64,000 nucleotides of DNA. Source: Pleurotus djamor (lineage: Eukaryota; Basidiomycota; Agaricomycetes; Agaricales; Pleurotaceae). Below the pieces are notes generated by a model. It was given only the letters and a program-made list of their open reading frames with translations, did not search any database and was not told the DNA's origin. Positions within the stretch are counted from its first letter, which is position 1. Each line of letters begins with the position of its first letter. Positions 34,742 through 45,727 of this stretch are shown piece after piece. The translations under genes and the position numbers were made by a program. The stretch is from the NCBI GenBank assembly GCA_029747585.1, contig JAPEVF010000126.1:1-64000 (forward strand), in the 5' to 3' direction.

Positions 34742-35223
34742 GTAGGCTCGTGACTATACTGTTTATGGCGTTGTCGATAGACAGGTTGGTCGATCTTAAA
34801 CTTGGCGTAGTCACAGTCCGTCAAAATGTTTTGCGGATTACAAACACGACGAAGTGTTCTGGGATATACCAAGGTTCCTACCAATCGTCTGGCGCAGTGG
34901 AGGACCGAAATCGAGAGATACAACCCCCCGGGAATACCATCTGAACCACAAACGAGATTCCAGACGCCATTGGCGTTTACAAGAGGAGAACAAGAGGGAA
35001 AATCCCAGTGGAAAGGTCAAGCATCCCACCTGCGTCCTTGATCGCTCTTCTCGTTTCGCTGTAACTTCAATGCGTAGGTTCTGCGCACATAATCAGAATA
35101 AGTGGCGATCTGTCGGATTTTTGACAGACTTTTGACAGTCCAGCTAACTCAGAACCACCAGGCCGTCTATCAACGGTCTCAGCTTTTCAAGCGAGGACCT
35201 CATAGCAGTCTAGTTACGACGCT
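34742..35223. mobile_element. 482-bp insertion with imperfect TIRs and 9-bp near-duplicated target
   Basis: Copy 1 of the duplicated block has ACACGCCAA at this point. Copy 2 has ACACGACAA (34733-34741) and ACACGGCAA (35224-35232) flanking 482 extra bases. The ends match as inverted repeats over 14 of 18 positions (AGGCTCGTGACTATACTG from 34744; AGCGTCGTAACTAGACTG reversed from 35223). There is no coding capacity. This fits a small non-autonomous DNA transposon, but the right boundary is uncertain by about 10 bp. Confidence 0.5.
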
Positions 35224-35501
35224 ACACGGCAAGGTGCCCAACCCAGCATCTATTTTTATTCATGCCATTGACCCAAATAGCTGCGGTTGGTATAGCTCAT
35301 GATACTAGACCACCCCGCTCTTAGGAAATCCAAGAATGAAGACACCTATCCTACCATAACCTGGACCATGGTGGATGGACTGAAGGGTGTCAGCTGTTCG
35401 AGCCTCTACGACTCGATGGTATATTAAGGTATGCTCACGTAGCCCGAACGCAGCAATACATTGACAACGACAATCCCAGAGTATCTTCCTCCTCGATAGT
35501 C

Positions 35502-35959
35502 ATGCGTGCTACTTCCATCTCCAACTTGGCGATCGTCGTCATCATGATGTCGACCACCTTTACATCCTTTGCAGTCGGCTTCAGTACCACGAGCAAACCC
35601 GTGCACGTCAGCTCAGACGTTGGAGAGGTGCGTCAGACCATTCCCTCGTCATTTTCTGACGTTGATTTACCCTACCAGCTCGCTTTCCAAGAGAATATTG
35701 ACGCCGGAAACTGCATGAATCAAGGAGAAAGACTCGCAGCCCCTGTTGGAAAGTCAGTTCTGAGGTTTCAGCTTTTCGTCGTGTCAAACTGACCATGGAT
35801 CCTTCCCGTAGATGTGACCCCGCAAATTCAAAAGGCTTTTACTCTGGTCATAATTGCAAGAACCATGGCGGAAAGTATTACTACTGTATCACCCAAGCAG
35901 GAGCTTTTTGTGTTCCGGTGAAATCGGCTATGATAAATGAGAATGGGGAATGCTTCTAG
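35502..35959 (+). CDS. Small secreted six-cysteine protein, copy 2
   Basis: Three exons (35502-35627, 35679-35752, 35812-35959) encode 115 aa. The hydrophobic start is LAIVVIMMSTTFTSFAVG. The six cysteines are in AGNC, KCDPANSKGFYSGHNCK, KYYYC, AGAFC and NGECF. Differences from copy 1 are mostly outside the cysteine pattern (AVKSASGY versus PVKSAMIN), and the frame is intact. Its divergent partner at 34402 is 1.1 kb away, more than in copy 1 because of the insertion. A secreted effector-like role is inferred only. Confidence 0.83.
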
Positions 35960-36200
35960 AGTAATTAGAATACGCGGCTCTGTGGCGCTCCAAGAACAGA
36001 TCGTCCTTGTCCAATGCTACCTCTCGCATGCAATTTCTCGCTCCCTGCTCTGTCAGCGGATTGTGTTCACCGAAGGCTCGGTTCATGCTAGAAATTGGAC
36101 CAAGTATATTGAATATCATACAGTCATGGTTCAAAGATTCATGGTCAATGTATACTAAGGTAGGTCATGGTGCACCGCGCCAGTAACGAACACAGTCGAA

Positions 36201-37910
36201 TCAGATATTAGAAGGCAAGATAGCCAGCGGAAATCCGGCGCGCCGACGCATATTAAGTACCATCTTGGTAAGTGTCCACTTCGACCAACCCGCACATGAA
36301 CCCACAACCTCCTTCAACTTCTGGAAAGGCACCTCCGTTTGCATCGTTTCAGGACAACAAACCGACTCCTTCAGAACCCTACGTCCACAAAACCAATTCC
36401 AGCAAGTATCAAGAAACCTACTCATGTCCGCAGGTGTCAGGGAGAGTACGATGAGATTAGGGAAGCATCGATCTAGCTCGAGCCAGAATTCGTCGCTGAC
36501 TTTGATATACGGAGTGATATTGCAGGTGAGGATGTGAATGGGTTGGAGGGGACGACGGATAGCCGCAATGATCTTGAGGAAGGCGCGTTCGGCATTGACG
36601 TCCTCATGAGGGTCGAACGCGAGTGCCATGTGTATATCCATGAAAGGTGGACCTTTCCGCGCATGCGAGTCGGATAAGACTTTAAGCACGATAACGAACG
36701 AATTATCCTCGTCGTCGCTGACGTATTCGTAGAGACCGCTACGCTCGCGGGTACAGGCCTTCAAGTCTACACCCAATAGCGGGGTCGTAGCGCGCGATAG
36801 GTAATCAGCACAGGCTCGGTAAAGGACCAGTGCGCTTGCCAAGTTGTTGTAGCAGAACATACGAGCAGAAGTGGGTGCCATTTCAACAGCATCCAGGAAC
36901 CATGCACAGAGTTCGCTGTCGTCGGCAATAACGATCGAGCGAAGTTGATTGAGGATGATGACAGACTTGGGTTGAGGAGTATCGTCGGTGGGTAGAGGGA
37001 GACAGTGTTTCAAGTGTAAGGAAACGAGATCTGGCATGTTTTGCAAGGATGCGACAAATTCAACATGAGTAGGGCGGTCTTGGGAGAGCAGATGCAGGTG
37101 AGTCAAGTTGCTCAAGAGCGGTGAATCTCAGGGAACTCTGATGTTGCTGAGAGATAACCGACGGAGACGAGGAGGCTTGCACCCGCTGAAGATATGTGCG
37201 GGGAGGGTATAGCGAGGGGAAGAGTCAACGTCGTCGTCGCTATCAGTTTGTGTGTCTTCCTCTTCCTCCTCGCCAGATTCATCTTCATCTTCTCCCTCCC
37301 CTTCCTCCTCAACGATATCCCTTCCATCGTCGGCTTCGTCCCGGTCGTTCTCATCTTCGGTCATATCGGTTCCAGAGTCTTCTTCCTCAGCAGAACCAAT
37401 GCTTTCTTCCTCATCATCGCCGACGCTGTCCCCTTCCTCGTCAGCGTCGACACGACCCTCTTCGCCGTTTACAGAGCTGGTATCAACCTTCTCATCTCTT
37501 ATTTGAAGATGAAAGCGTTCCAGGAGGGGAGCATGGTCGAGAAACGGTCCCTCGCGCGCCAAAGACATCCAATCCGATCCTTGGAAAACAAAGCTGGCTT
37601 CCTTGATACGATCGAGCTCCTCTACAATTCGGTAGAAATTGCGGGTGGACATCGCTTTCGGTCGACGAGCTCGGACTAGACGAAGGGCTACACCCCGGCT
37701 GCGGTCTAGACATTTCTCTAGGATGTTGAATGGGATGATGCCGTCTAGTTGAGTCCAGAGATGAGGCGTGTCGACGATCGTGCGGTGCCACTTCCTGCAT
37801 ACCAGAGCTAGGCGGGCGGCGGCGACATGGTCCATAGCACCGTCGGTAGGCAGGCATACTAGATGGATCACATTGACAAGAATTTCGAGAGAGAGGTCTT
37901 GAATGGACAT
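36201..37910 (-). pseudogene. F-box/LRR-like gene interrupted by one TGA codon
   Basis: One open frame from ATG 37910 (MSIQDLSLEILVNVIHLVC, F-box) to the stop at 36201 is broken only by TGA at 37130-37128. The text reads SNIRVP-stop-DSPLLSNLTHLHLL. Three paralogs have Trp here (VPWDSPLL, VPWSSPIL, LDWNSPIL), so a TGG to TGA change is the simplest explanation. Before it lies a strongly acidic tract of about 80 residues (37215-37465). The truncated product would keep the F-box and the acidic tract but lose the LRR-like part. An ATG at 37976 is also in frame. The mirror-image block at 43.3 kb carries a decayed copy. Confidence 0.78.
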
Positions 37911-38759
37911 GAAGAAGCGGGGTATGGGTAAGGGAGCGAACGGACACCGGATGAGGTTATGTACCAGGTCTTTCATGGAAGAAAATAAAGGACTACTGTG
38001 ATGAACGGTGGATGGGGGTCAGACGGAATGAACAGGCTTGAGGCCAAGTCTTCGACATGGACTTTGTTATACAACAAACGATTCGAGGGGTGGATACGGG
38101 TGATGAAACGATGCGACTGGTCTGTTGTGTTGGTCAAAGCGTAAAATGTCGGATATATACTGAACGACGTACCACAATGCCTCAAGCTCTTGTTTTCTCA
38201 TTAAGACGATCAGGACACCCGCCAACATTTAGTCGTTCTCATCGTAGCATTCACTCGGACCATCACAGCAGGTATTAGCACCTTGCTTCAAGGCGAAACT
38301 CGCAAGACTCGGGGTTGAATTGGTTTTGCGTAAACGAGCGGAGGGTGCGTGAGCTGCCTTCATCAGGATATCACACGTAGCCGCAGAAAAGTGCGACGCG
38401 TAGTGGCCAAGCCTAGATCCCGGCGTACGAGTTTGCGAATATTTGACAAGGAGGACGACAATGGGAACGACATGATCCAGCATAGTTATGTTGCTCGTCG
38501 AAGAAAAAGGGTGTTCATGGAACCCATCATAACGCGAAGCGAGAGATGAACTTTGAAGATCTAGAAAGCCAGCCTTGTTCTCGAGAGTATTGCGGACCAA
38601 GTGTGACTGTGTGAGCCTGTCATCAAGCAAGCCCCGTTGGTTTGAGGGTGATGAGGCGACAGACAATGGTCATCTAGCACGTATTTGGAATTGGTCTCCG
38701 TCGTCCGCCCCAGTAACCCAAATCCATCGGCATTCGCCTAGCTGTCCTGCTTGAGGCAC
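37911..38759. other. Upstream region of the F-box gene; nothing else recognised
   Basis: A possible TATA (GGATATATACTG) is at 38150. An open stretch on the minus strand, 38229-38666, has no recognisable content. Confidence 0.35.
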
Positions 38760-38900
38760 GCTCCCTGGGTTAAGGCCTTGTGCTCTTTAGACATGATATC
38801 TGATATAGACGATTCAAGCACTGTTCAAGAATACGTGAATAATCGGGGAAGAAACATCAACATTAGACTTGCCTTTGGGAAAACACATGAATCGACTGCA
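38760..38900 (+). pseudogene. Relic of the divergent-pair intracellular gene
   Basis: LDMISDIDDSSTVQEYVNNR then NIRLAF matches FDEISDVDDCTAVKDYVNNQ ... GLAFW of copy 1. No start is preserved and the frame runs on into unrelated sequence, so this is an older, fifth trace of the family. Confidence 0.5.
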
Positions 38901-39072
38901 GGAATGATTGTCATCGCAGCACCTGCTTTGGCGTCGATGACCCGTTTCTTATGGGCTCCCGAGATATGAAGGAAGGGGTAGAAGGATAGAAAACCGTGGT
39001 CCGTGGCCGCGCCGCCGAGGACTGTGGTGACGTTGATTACCATTTTAGGCGAGCCGTCGGCGTCGGCGCCTA
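38825..39072 (-). other. Orphan exon-like stretch
   Basis: A clean reading frame (GADADGSPKMVINVTTVLGG, then ATDHGFLSFYPFLHISGAH) follows an AG acceptor at 39073. It has no partner exons that I can join and no recognised family. It may be a gene remnant. Confidence 0.25.
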
Positions 39073-39359
39073 GACTCCGGAGCGCTTAGGTCTCGGCTTG
39101 TGCCGAGTGTCCTCGGACTTCCAAAAGATTTCGATGCAAATCCAAGGTGCACCGGGTTCAATGCAAGCCAAATGCAAGCCTGCTTCATTCCTTTGACCCG
39201 AGGTACAAAACGTCCATTCACGCCTACGTGCTCTGGTCATCAGCGCCAAACGTCTCACCATACTCTAGCCAGACTCGATACTTCAGTCTCGAGGGAAGAA
39301 AATTATTCGCGACGCAAGCTGTTGCCATGCCTGAACGACACCGGACACGGTGACTCGAC

Positions 39360-40404
39360 TCAGACTTCTGATCTTCTTGGCCGATGCCTTTCGTTGTCCT
39401 CAGTAGCCTTCGCAGTTGTAGGAGCCTTCTTCCGTTTCAACGTTATGGACATGCCGTTGTCGTCCAGGCCTAGCAGATTTATGTTGATGGTTAGCTAACC
39501 AATCATTCTCATGGAGCGGAAAAGAGAATAATGGGTCTCAAAAAGAATTAAAATTGCTCACCGAGAGTAGGGTTGCCCGTCATGGCCAAAATTGCTGCGA
39601 TCTTGGCCAACATATACATGTTTGCCTCTCCAGCCCAACCAAGCTTGTTCGGAAGTTCAGCAACGGGTAGGAAGTCGGAAGATGTGAGCGTGTATCGCGC
39701 CAGGGAATGAGGCACAAAGGACATGCTACCGAAACCCATAATGACCGTGGCTCCATTCTTGTCGACCCCAAAGTGACTGACATCAACGATACATTGGGTG
39801 AAGACGAGCGGTTCATTCTTCAAAACGACCGGGTTGGTAGTTTGTTTGTAGCTGGGACTCATCGTGCGAGCCTAGGTGCCAAAGAGATACTCATCTTTCA
39901 AAAATAGGACAATGCGACGAATAAAAAGCTTGCCTTGGCAATATAGCGATCGAGGGCATCGAGGGATTTGAAGGCGCATGGTGCTTCCCTCTCGTTGAAG
40001 AAGCTATGGACAATATGGTCACCTCCAAGAGGTCCAAGTGTCTGCTTGTTTGTCAAACTGGCTAGCCACCTCAAGGCAACCACAATCTTGGACGCCATGT
40101 CGGGAGGTGGATTTTCCACGAGCTCGATGTACTTCATTACGAGGTAGGATCTGCCTTTCCCGTCCTCGAATTGGCCAAGAAGCTCGGGGACACAGATATC
40201 AGCCTCGCTCTCCGCCTTGGAGTAGAGCCAGGGTTGGGTGTGTATACGGGTTGTCAGGCTCTTCGTGACACCGTACTTCACTTTGTATTTACCAGAGTCG
40301 AGCGTGCAGGTGATCATGCCACCACTGGATCTGTTTTTCGCGTGATCGACTTCGCATTGCTCGATGATGATGCGCTGGTCTTCCTCCGACCCAAAAGGGG
40401 GCAT
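39360..40404 (-). CDS. Kinase-like (APH/protein-kinase fold) protein, probably inactive
   Basis: Three exons (40404-39934, 39871-39562, 39469-39360) encode 296 aa. N-lobe-like text: DSGKYKVKYG, then PELLGQFEDGKG and YLVMKYIELVE, a hinge-like strand. C-lobe: LVFTQCIVDVSHFGVDKNGA, then TVIMGFGSMSFVPHSLARY. In related fungal kinase-like proteins the catalytic loop and metal loop carry Asp residues (QCD..., DFG); here they read CIVDVSH and GFG, so catalysis is doubtful. The tail is basic (KRKKAPTTAK). The first intron uses a GC donor (AAG|GCAAGC). The frame is also open upstream to ATG 40542, but a likely 5'-UTR intron there is out of phase, so 40404 is preferred. Confidence 0.68.
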
Positions 40405-41003
40405 CTTTACTGCGAGAAATATCAATAAGCAAACGCAGCGTAAGGGCTGAGAAATAGGATAGAGATGGTAGATCAACGCGCACCAACTGATTCGGGGGTG
40501 GGGTTGAGCAGAGAATGTCGAGAAGAGTGATTTCGAGGTCATAGTCGCATCAGGTGATATATAAGAGAAAGGGGAACTCCCTTAGATGCGCTCCTTAGTA
40601 GTCTCTCTCCCACATCTTCAGAAGTACCGTCGGCCAGATAGATGACGAAAGCCGATACAGGCTGGTCCGGAGGAGGTGTACAATACAGCTTTCTCTTTCT
40701 CTAGTTCCTGTATCAGCAATGTCTGAAGCTCTGAATCTCGCGCTTCCTCAAAGTCTCGACATCCTGCTCCTGTCTCTCTCCTGAGCTTCCGGAGGAGAAG
40801 CTGTACCAGGCTGTTGCAAAATGATTCCGGTTGGCTAGGCGCACACGAGTCTCAAAGTTGAGCATTGGTTCATAAGAAGACCTTCAAGAAACTGGTGCGT
40901 ACTCTTATCATCGCTCAACGCGAATTTTTGGCGGAAACTCAATGTTCCAATACTACACCCCACCATACTACACTCCACCACCAGGTATTCTCACGAAAGT
41001 GGC
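40405..41003. other. Divergent promoter region
   Basis: TATATAAGAG at 40558 could serve the kinase-like gene. The stretch 40862-40897 resembles the small first exon of the related F-box genes (ending AAACTG|GTGCGT), but its ATG reads ATT. Confidence 0.4.
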
Positions 41004-42634
41004 ATGACCGCAGCCGCCAACTCAGCATCCCAAAGTCAATCTGCCGCGATATTCAAGCTTCCCGATGATGTCCTCTCACTTATCTTCCTAAGTGGACATG
41101 TCAATAGTGATGACTATGACGAATATGACGATGATGACTACGAAGATATCAATGAGGAGATGCCAGATCATGCTACACTTGCATCGTTGGAGCATGGCCG
41201 TACTTTGGCCAGTGTATGTCAGCGCTGGCGACAATTAGCTCTCAACACGGTTCAGCTCTGGGCTAATGTATCCCTGGATAAACCCGGATACGCGACCGAG
41301 CTGGTGATACGGACCAAGGAGGCACCTCTCGGTGTCTTCTGCATTTTCCCAAGCCCAACATCGGAGGCGTTCTGGGAGGGGGTTTTGGAGCTTCTACCAC
41401 GGTGCATGGATAGGATGCAGAGCTTGCACATTGTCCTAAAAGAGGACCACAATGACGAGCGATTCTGGTCCTTACTCTCTCATCCACAAGCTTTGCAAAG
41501 GCTCATCATAACAGGGTCGGGGTACCCTGGTGGAGGAATTCCCCACTCCCTGTCTCAGAATGTCCCATTAGACAGGATGTGCTCCCTCACCTCCCTCTCA
41601 CTGAACGCCGTTTGCCTTCAACAAGATCTCCCGCCTATGCCAGCGTTGCGGCGGCTCATCATCAGGGATAATTCCGATGATTACACCAGTGTTTCAGACC
41701 CCCGTCGTAATGAAAACCTATCCATCGAATGGCTCCTTCAAGCCCCAATCAAGCCCTTCCCAATATTCCAAATGTCGAAATCGTCGACGCTGCCATCGTT
41801 AGTATCGGGCTACTCCCTGCAACTCATCGACCTCAACTTATCAAGCTCCGCAAGCTGCAATTCCTTAAGCTCTTCTGCACTGATGTCACCTCAACTGCGA
41901 TCTTTGAATTCCTGGATCTCTCACAAACGGTCGCGGTCGAGATCATGTTCGACTACAAATCACCCGTCCCGCTCAAAACGCATGGTATGGCTGCCCTCCT
42001 CGCGCGATACCAAAGGAATCCTTCCGCCGAATTGGGTCTGTTCGTGAGGATGGACATAAACGATGACGGTGGCGAGAAAATCATTGTCCTTCTTTTGACC
42101 GAAGATGAAATTGACTGCCCTACCCTCCTTGCCACTTATTTTTGGCGCGAAATGTTCCCCGAATACGTCTCCATACTACCCCTGGAGAGGCTGCACACGT
42201 TGGAATATGCTGTATATGCTTCAGATGGTCAGGCGGGACCTACCGATCTATGGATAGAAGTGATGGTATTATGCCCAAATCTTTGCAAGCTCGTCCTCAA
42301 GGCTAGCGCAGGAATCGAGTTCCTACGCGAATATACCGAGCGATATTTTCGGTCGCGCGATCCGGAGAAAGGTGCCGTCAATCCTCAGCTGTCTCACATA
42401 ACCTTCAAGAAGGTGAATTTCGAGGTGGAGGGTGAGACGACAAAGGAGTACACCACTATGTTGGAAAGCTTGGACAAAATGAAACAGGCAAAACTTTCGA
42501 TCGAACTTTCACTCGATCACTGCAACATCTCAGAAGCTTCCGTCACAAATCTCAGAGAACGCACATCAGTTGAGTGGGACAAGAATGAAAGAGGAGTGCC
42601 AGTAGTGCACAGAGACCTGGGAGGTTCGCAATAA
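41004..42634 (+). pseudogene. F-box/LRR-like gene disrupted by an 11-bp duplication
   Basis: The F-box is at the start: SQSAAIFKLPDDVLSLIFLS, an acidic insert (DDYDEYDDDDYEDINEE), then HGRTLASVCQRWRQLALNT. The frame is lost at 41745-41755, where CCAATCAAGCC is inserted next to a matching CAAGCC. Removing it gives WLLQALPNIPNVEIVDAA, as in the paralog at 8398 (WLLRSLPNIPNVQFVD). After that the frame is open to the stop at 42634 and conserved to the end. The small first exon found in the paralog lacks an ATG here. One indel suggests recent loss or an allele. Confidence 0.75.
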
Positions 42635-43302
42635 TTTCACTTCTACGACCATATCCATTGGCTTTCTGATCTTCTTGTTGCTATCACATATTTCTGGCTT
42701 CCTGATATCTTTATCATATTCGTATGATACTTCGAAGTGTATCAGCCAAAGAATTTCATTATAATGCCTCCCAAGTCCTCGCCCCAGTGTGGAGTACTCT
42801 CCAGAAGGAACTTCCATCCTACCGATGCGGGGCTAGAAAGGGGCTCTCCTGTTTCTTTGCGGGCGCTTGCAAACCTTCGGAGCTGCAACCACCTGACCGA
42901 CTCTCATCGTCCCCGTTCACGGCACCTAACGTTCAAAAGCTCGGTACTCAAGTACTCAACGTCAACGTTTAAGCACTCGACTTGCTGCTGTCCTTAGCCT
43001 ACTATGTCTCTAGAAGAGCTCAAAAAGTCTGTTCTGACTTTCTCAAGAGAAGGGCTCGAGGTACGTCGGTCTATGTATGTTTGAATCTTTGCATCCGTTG
43101 ACCCACACTCCCAATTAGATACATTGACTTCCTCCCTGTATTCGCTCTCTGAGCCCCTGGTTGCTGCCATCAAAGCATAGGTCGAACGTTAAACGTGAAT
43201 GTTGAAGCTTGAAAGCTTGAAGCCTTGGCCTCAAGCCTTGTCATTCCCATTCACCGTTTGTCGCAGTGCCAGGCCTTTATCTTCTTCTATGAAAGACTTA
43301 TT
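42635..43302. other. Intergenic; short relics and TTGAA-type repeats
   Basis: A lone exon-like start (MSLEELKKSVLTFSREGLE followed by GTACGT) is at 43004-43060 with no partner. TTGAA-type repeats lie at 42929-42982 and 43185-43222. Confidence 0.35.
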
Positions 43303-44330
43303 ATGAAACTGTCTAGTGCCTGTGCGCACCTTTCCCATATCCCCGACTTCGTGTCTCTTCAACGCCTCCCTCTCGAAAATTTCGTCAATATAATCCGTCT
43401 AGTTTGGCTGCATACCGAGCATGATCTTCACCATATTGCTGCCACGCGCCCAGCTCTGTTATGTCGGATGTGGCACCGCGCGATCGTCAAAGCGCCTCAT
43501 CTCTGGGCTCGGCTAGGCGGCAGCGTCCCATTCAACATCCTCGAGAAATATCTCGAGCGCAGCCAGGGTTTCTTCTCATATGGATCCGTCCTCGGTCAAG
43601 CTCTCCCTTTCGTCCTCGAGTAAGAGGTGATAAGGTTGATAACCGCTCCGAGGGCAGCGAGGAGAGCAGTTTGGACACCAACCGAGAAGAAAACAGCGGG
43701 TCGTTGATGTAGAAGAAGAAGAAGGGGAAGAAGGAGACAACCCTGGTACCGAAGATGGGGAGGATAGGACCGAGGAAGGGGAGAGGGCATAGAAGCAGAT
43801 GATGAAGCAGATCATTTCAAATCTGAAGGATGAAGGGGGAGAGTAACGAAGAAGAGGGGATCTTCAGAGGGTGCAAACCCCTTCGCATCCGTCGACCGAC
43901 CCTACGCAATATCGAAGCCCATGGAACTCAGTACCCTGACTCTCCTGCATCTCCTCTCCCCAGTCCACCCCGCCTACCCACGTCGAATTCGTCGCATCCT
44001 TCCAAAACATCCCCGGCCTCCCTTCCTTACATTTGACGGATTGCCTCCGTTTATCCCGCGTCGATACCCCTCAAATCAACTCTACTAACCACCTCAGTCA
44101 AATTCACTCGATCGTTATTGCCGATGATAGCGAACTTTGCGCTCATGGTCGCTGATATAGGACCCAACTCTGCTTATATGGTTTGCCACGACAACCTTGC
44201 GAGCCCGTTGGTCCTTACCGAGCCTGCGCTGACCACCTGTCGCGCGCTACGACCCCGCTACTAGGCATGGCGGTCTCTTAGCGACGCTGGAGATGATTCA
44301 TCCGTTACCGTGCTCAAAAGCATATCCGCT
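43303..44330 (+). pseudogene. Decayed F-box/LRR-like copy (mirror of 36201-37910)
   Basis: The F-box part is readable: FVSLQRLPLENFVNIIRLVW, LCRMWHRAIVKAPHLWARLG and VPFNILEKYLERSQG, each matching the gene at 36201. Later pieces appear in shifting frames: IFRGCKPLRIRRPTLRNIEA, LSTLTLLHLLSP, SIVIADDSELCA, YRACADHLSRATTPLLG. Several indels and stops and a missing LRR half make it non-coding. It sits head to tail with the inverted secreted-protein block, so gene order is the mirror image of 34-38 kb. Confidence 0.8.
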
Positions 44331-44530
44331 CCGTAACTTGAAAGACTTTCGACCCACCATCCACACACGAACCAAGACTTCGATACAGGCAATTCTGAGA
44401 CTGAGCAGGGCGGTGATGAATTCGGGAGCTCGAGCTCAGGATCGTGCGCAAGAGGTAGCATCGAAGAAGTCCTATTCGTTCAAATAGATCTATTGTCACA
44501 AAGCCATGGATCCCTTGTAGTACTTCTACT

Positions 44531-45024
44531 CTAGAAGCATTCCCCATTCTCAGCTCCGGTGGCCCATCTGATCGCACCACATTCGCCCGGCTGTCCCGTC
44601 TTGGAGACACAGTAATAGTACTTCCCGCCACGTCTCTTACAATTGTGAGCGGAGAAGAAGCCTTTGGAGTTCGCGGGATCACAGCTGTAAGAACCGTTCA
44701 CGGTCAATCCGTTGAAGATGAGGGGGTGGATTGGAGATGGGGATGGAGACTGACTTTCCGACGACGTAATTCAGCTTCTCTCCTCGATTCTTGCAGTTCC
44801 CTGCGTCAACCATTTCTTGAAACGCGGACTGTGTTGTTGATAATAATATGAGCAACATATCAAAGCGATGACGAAGGGAGAGCGCAACGAACCACTCCGA
44901 CATCCGAAACGGCCTCGGAACCTTCCACAGCATCAGATGTCGCATTGAATCCGGCGACAAAAGGTGTAAAGAAAGCCGTCGATGTGAGGACGAGCACGAG
45001 GTTGAAGAAGCAGGTGGTTTTCAT
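44531..45024 (-). CDS. Small secreted six-cysteine protein, copy 3
   Basis: Three exons (45024-44893, 44828-44755, 44684-44531) encode 119 aa. The signal peptide is MKTTCFFNLVLVLTSTAFF. The body has AGNCKNRGEKLNYVVG, NCDPANSKGFFSAHNCK, KYYYC, PGEC and NGECF: six cysteines plus one in the signal peptide. Exon 2 is 74 nt as in the other copies. It is the most diverged copy (PGECGAIRWATGA in place of AGAFCVAVKSASGY) but has no disabling change. The first intron donor is the less usual GTTCGT. Confidence 0.8.
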
Positions 45025-45587
45025 GGTTGTTGAGGATGGAGAGGACTCTGCCTGGGTAGCTTGTCGATGAGTATGCCTCTGCCGTCGCAGTAGGCTTTTG
45101 TAGCTGCAGCCTTGCTGCACTCGGGCGGTGTGGATAATCGACTGCACCGTCATGATGTCGCGCCCGAAATTGAACGGTCGGTCGTCGTGCGTACATTCAG
45201 CTTATCCATGCTACTGCAGATAGCTGTCTCGATTCTTCGTATGTTCGACCAGAGCGACTGCCAGGAAAACCAGGTGGCGGATGCGTTGAATCGTATACGC
45301 CACAGCGGTCAGCGCGAGCAAGGGTTGAATACGAACCACCGTGTCGAAGTTCCCATACGTTCGCAAGCACTAGTCATGTTCACGGCGACGCCGAGCTGGA
45401 CGCGTAGCAGGTTCGGGGATCGTGGAGGTCAGACATCTTTGGGCTGCGACGTATTCGCTATACGTCTGATCAAACCGTCAAGCTTTCGCGAATCGTGCGT
45501 CTCTTCTTGGTGCTAACCAGATTACGCGAACCACGGAGAGGATGTGCTTCTCGATGGCTAGGTTTCAATGAAGAGCTGAGACAGTGG

Positions 45588-45596
45588 TCTATAAAG
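45588..45596 (+). promoter_or_regulatory. TATA box of divergent-pair gene copy 3
   Basis: TCTATAAAG lies about 140 nt before the ATG at 45728, ahead of a 5'-UTR intron (GTAAGC at about 45657 to AACAG at 45720). Copies 1 and 2 have CATATAAAG and CACATAAAG at the equivalent place. Confidence 0.4.
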
Positions 45597-45727
45597 CGAA
45601 GAGTCGTCAACTCCATGCCCCAACACTAGCCCAACTTCCGCACCTTCAAGTTCGAAGTAAGCTCTCGTATTCTTCCATCCTTGCGAGCTCTGAGTTGTTG
45701 ACACAAACGAATTGAACAGACACTGTC

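Larger units (their letters stand above)
32845..35970. repeat. Segmental duplication, copy 2 (with 27180-29800)
   Basis: Second copy of the block with the divergent gene pair. It differs from copy 1 by loss of the second exon of the intracellular-protein gene and by about 480 extra bases between the two genes (34742-35223). Confidence 0.7.

Noticed and set aside
37128..37130. TGA read as selenocysteine
   Set aside because: Paralogs have Trp, not Cys, and no fungal selenoprotein machinery is known in these groups; a point mutation or error is simpler.
37196..37606. Ser- and Arg-rich plus-strand frames
   Set aside because: Shadow of the acidic GAG/GAT-rich tract of the F-box gene on the other strand.
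40405..40542. Kinase-like protein starting at MTSKSLFSTF
   Set aside because: The segment contains a likely out-of-phase 5'-UTR intron (74 nt); MPPFGSEEDQR at 40404 is the better start.
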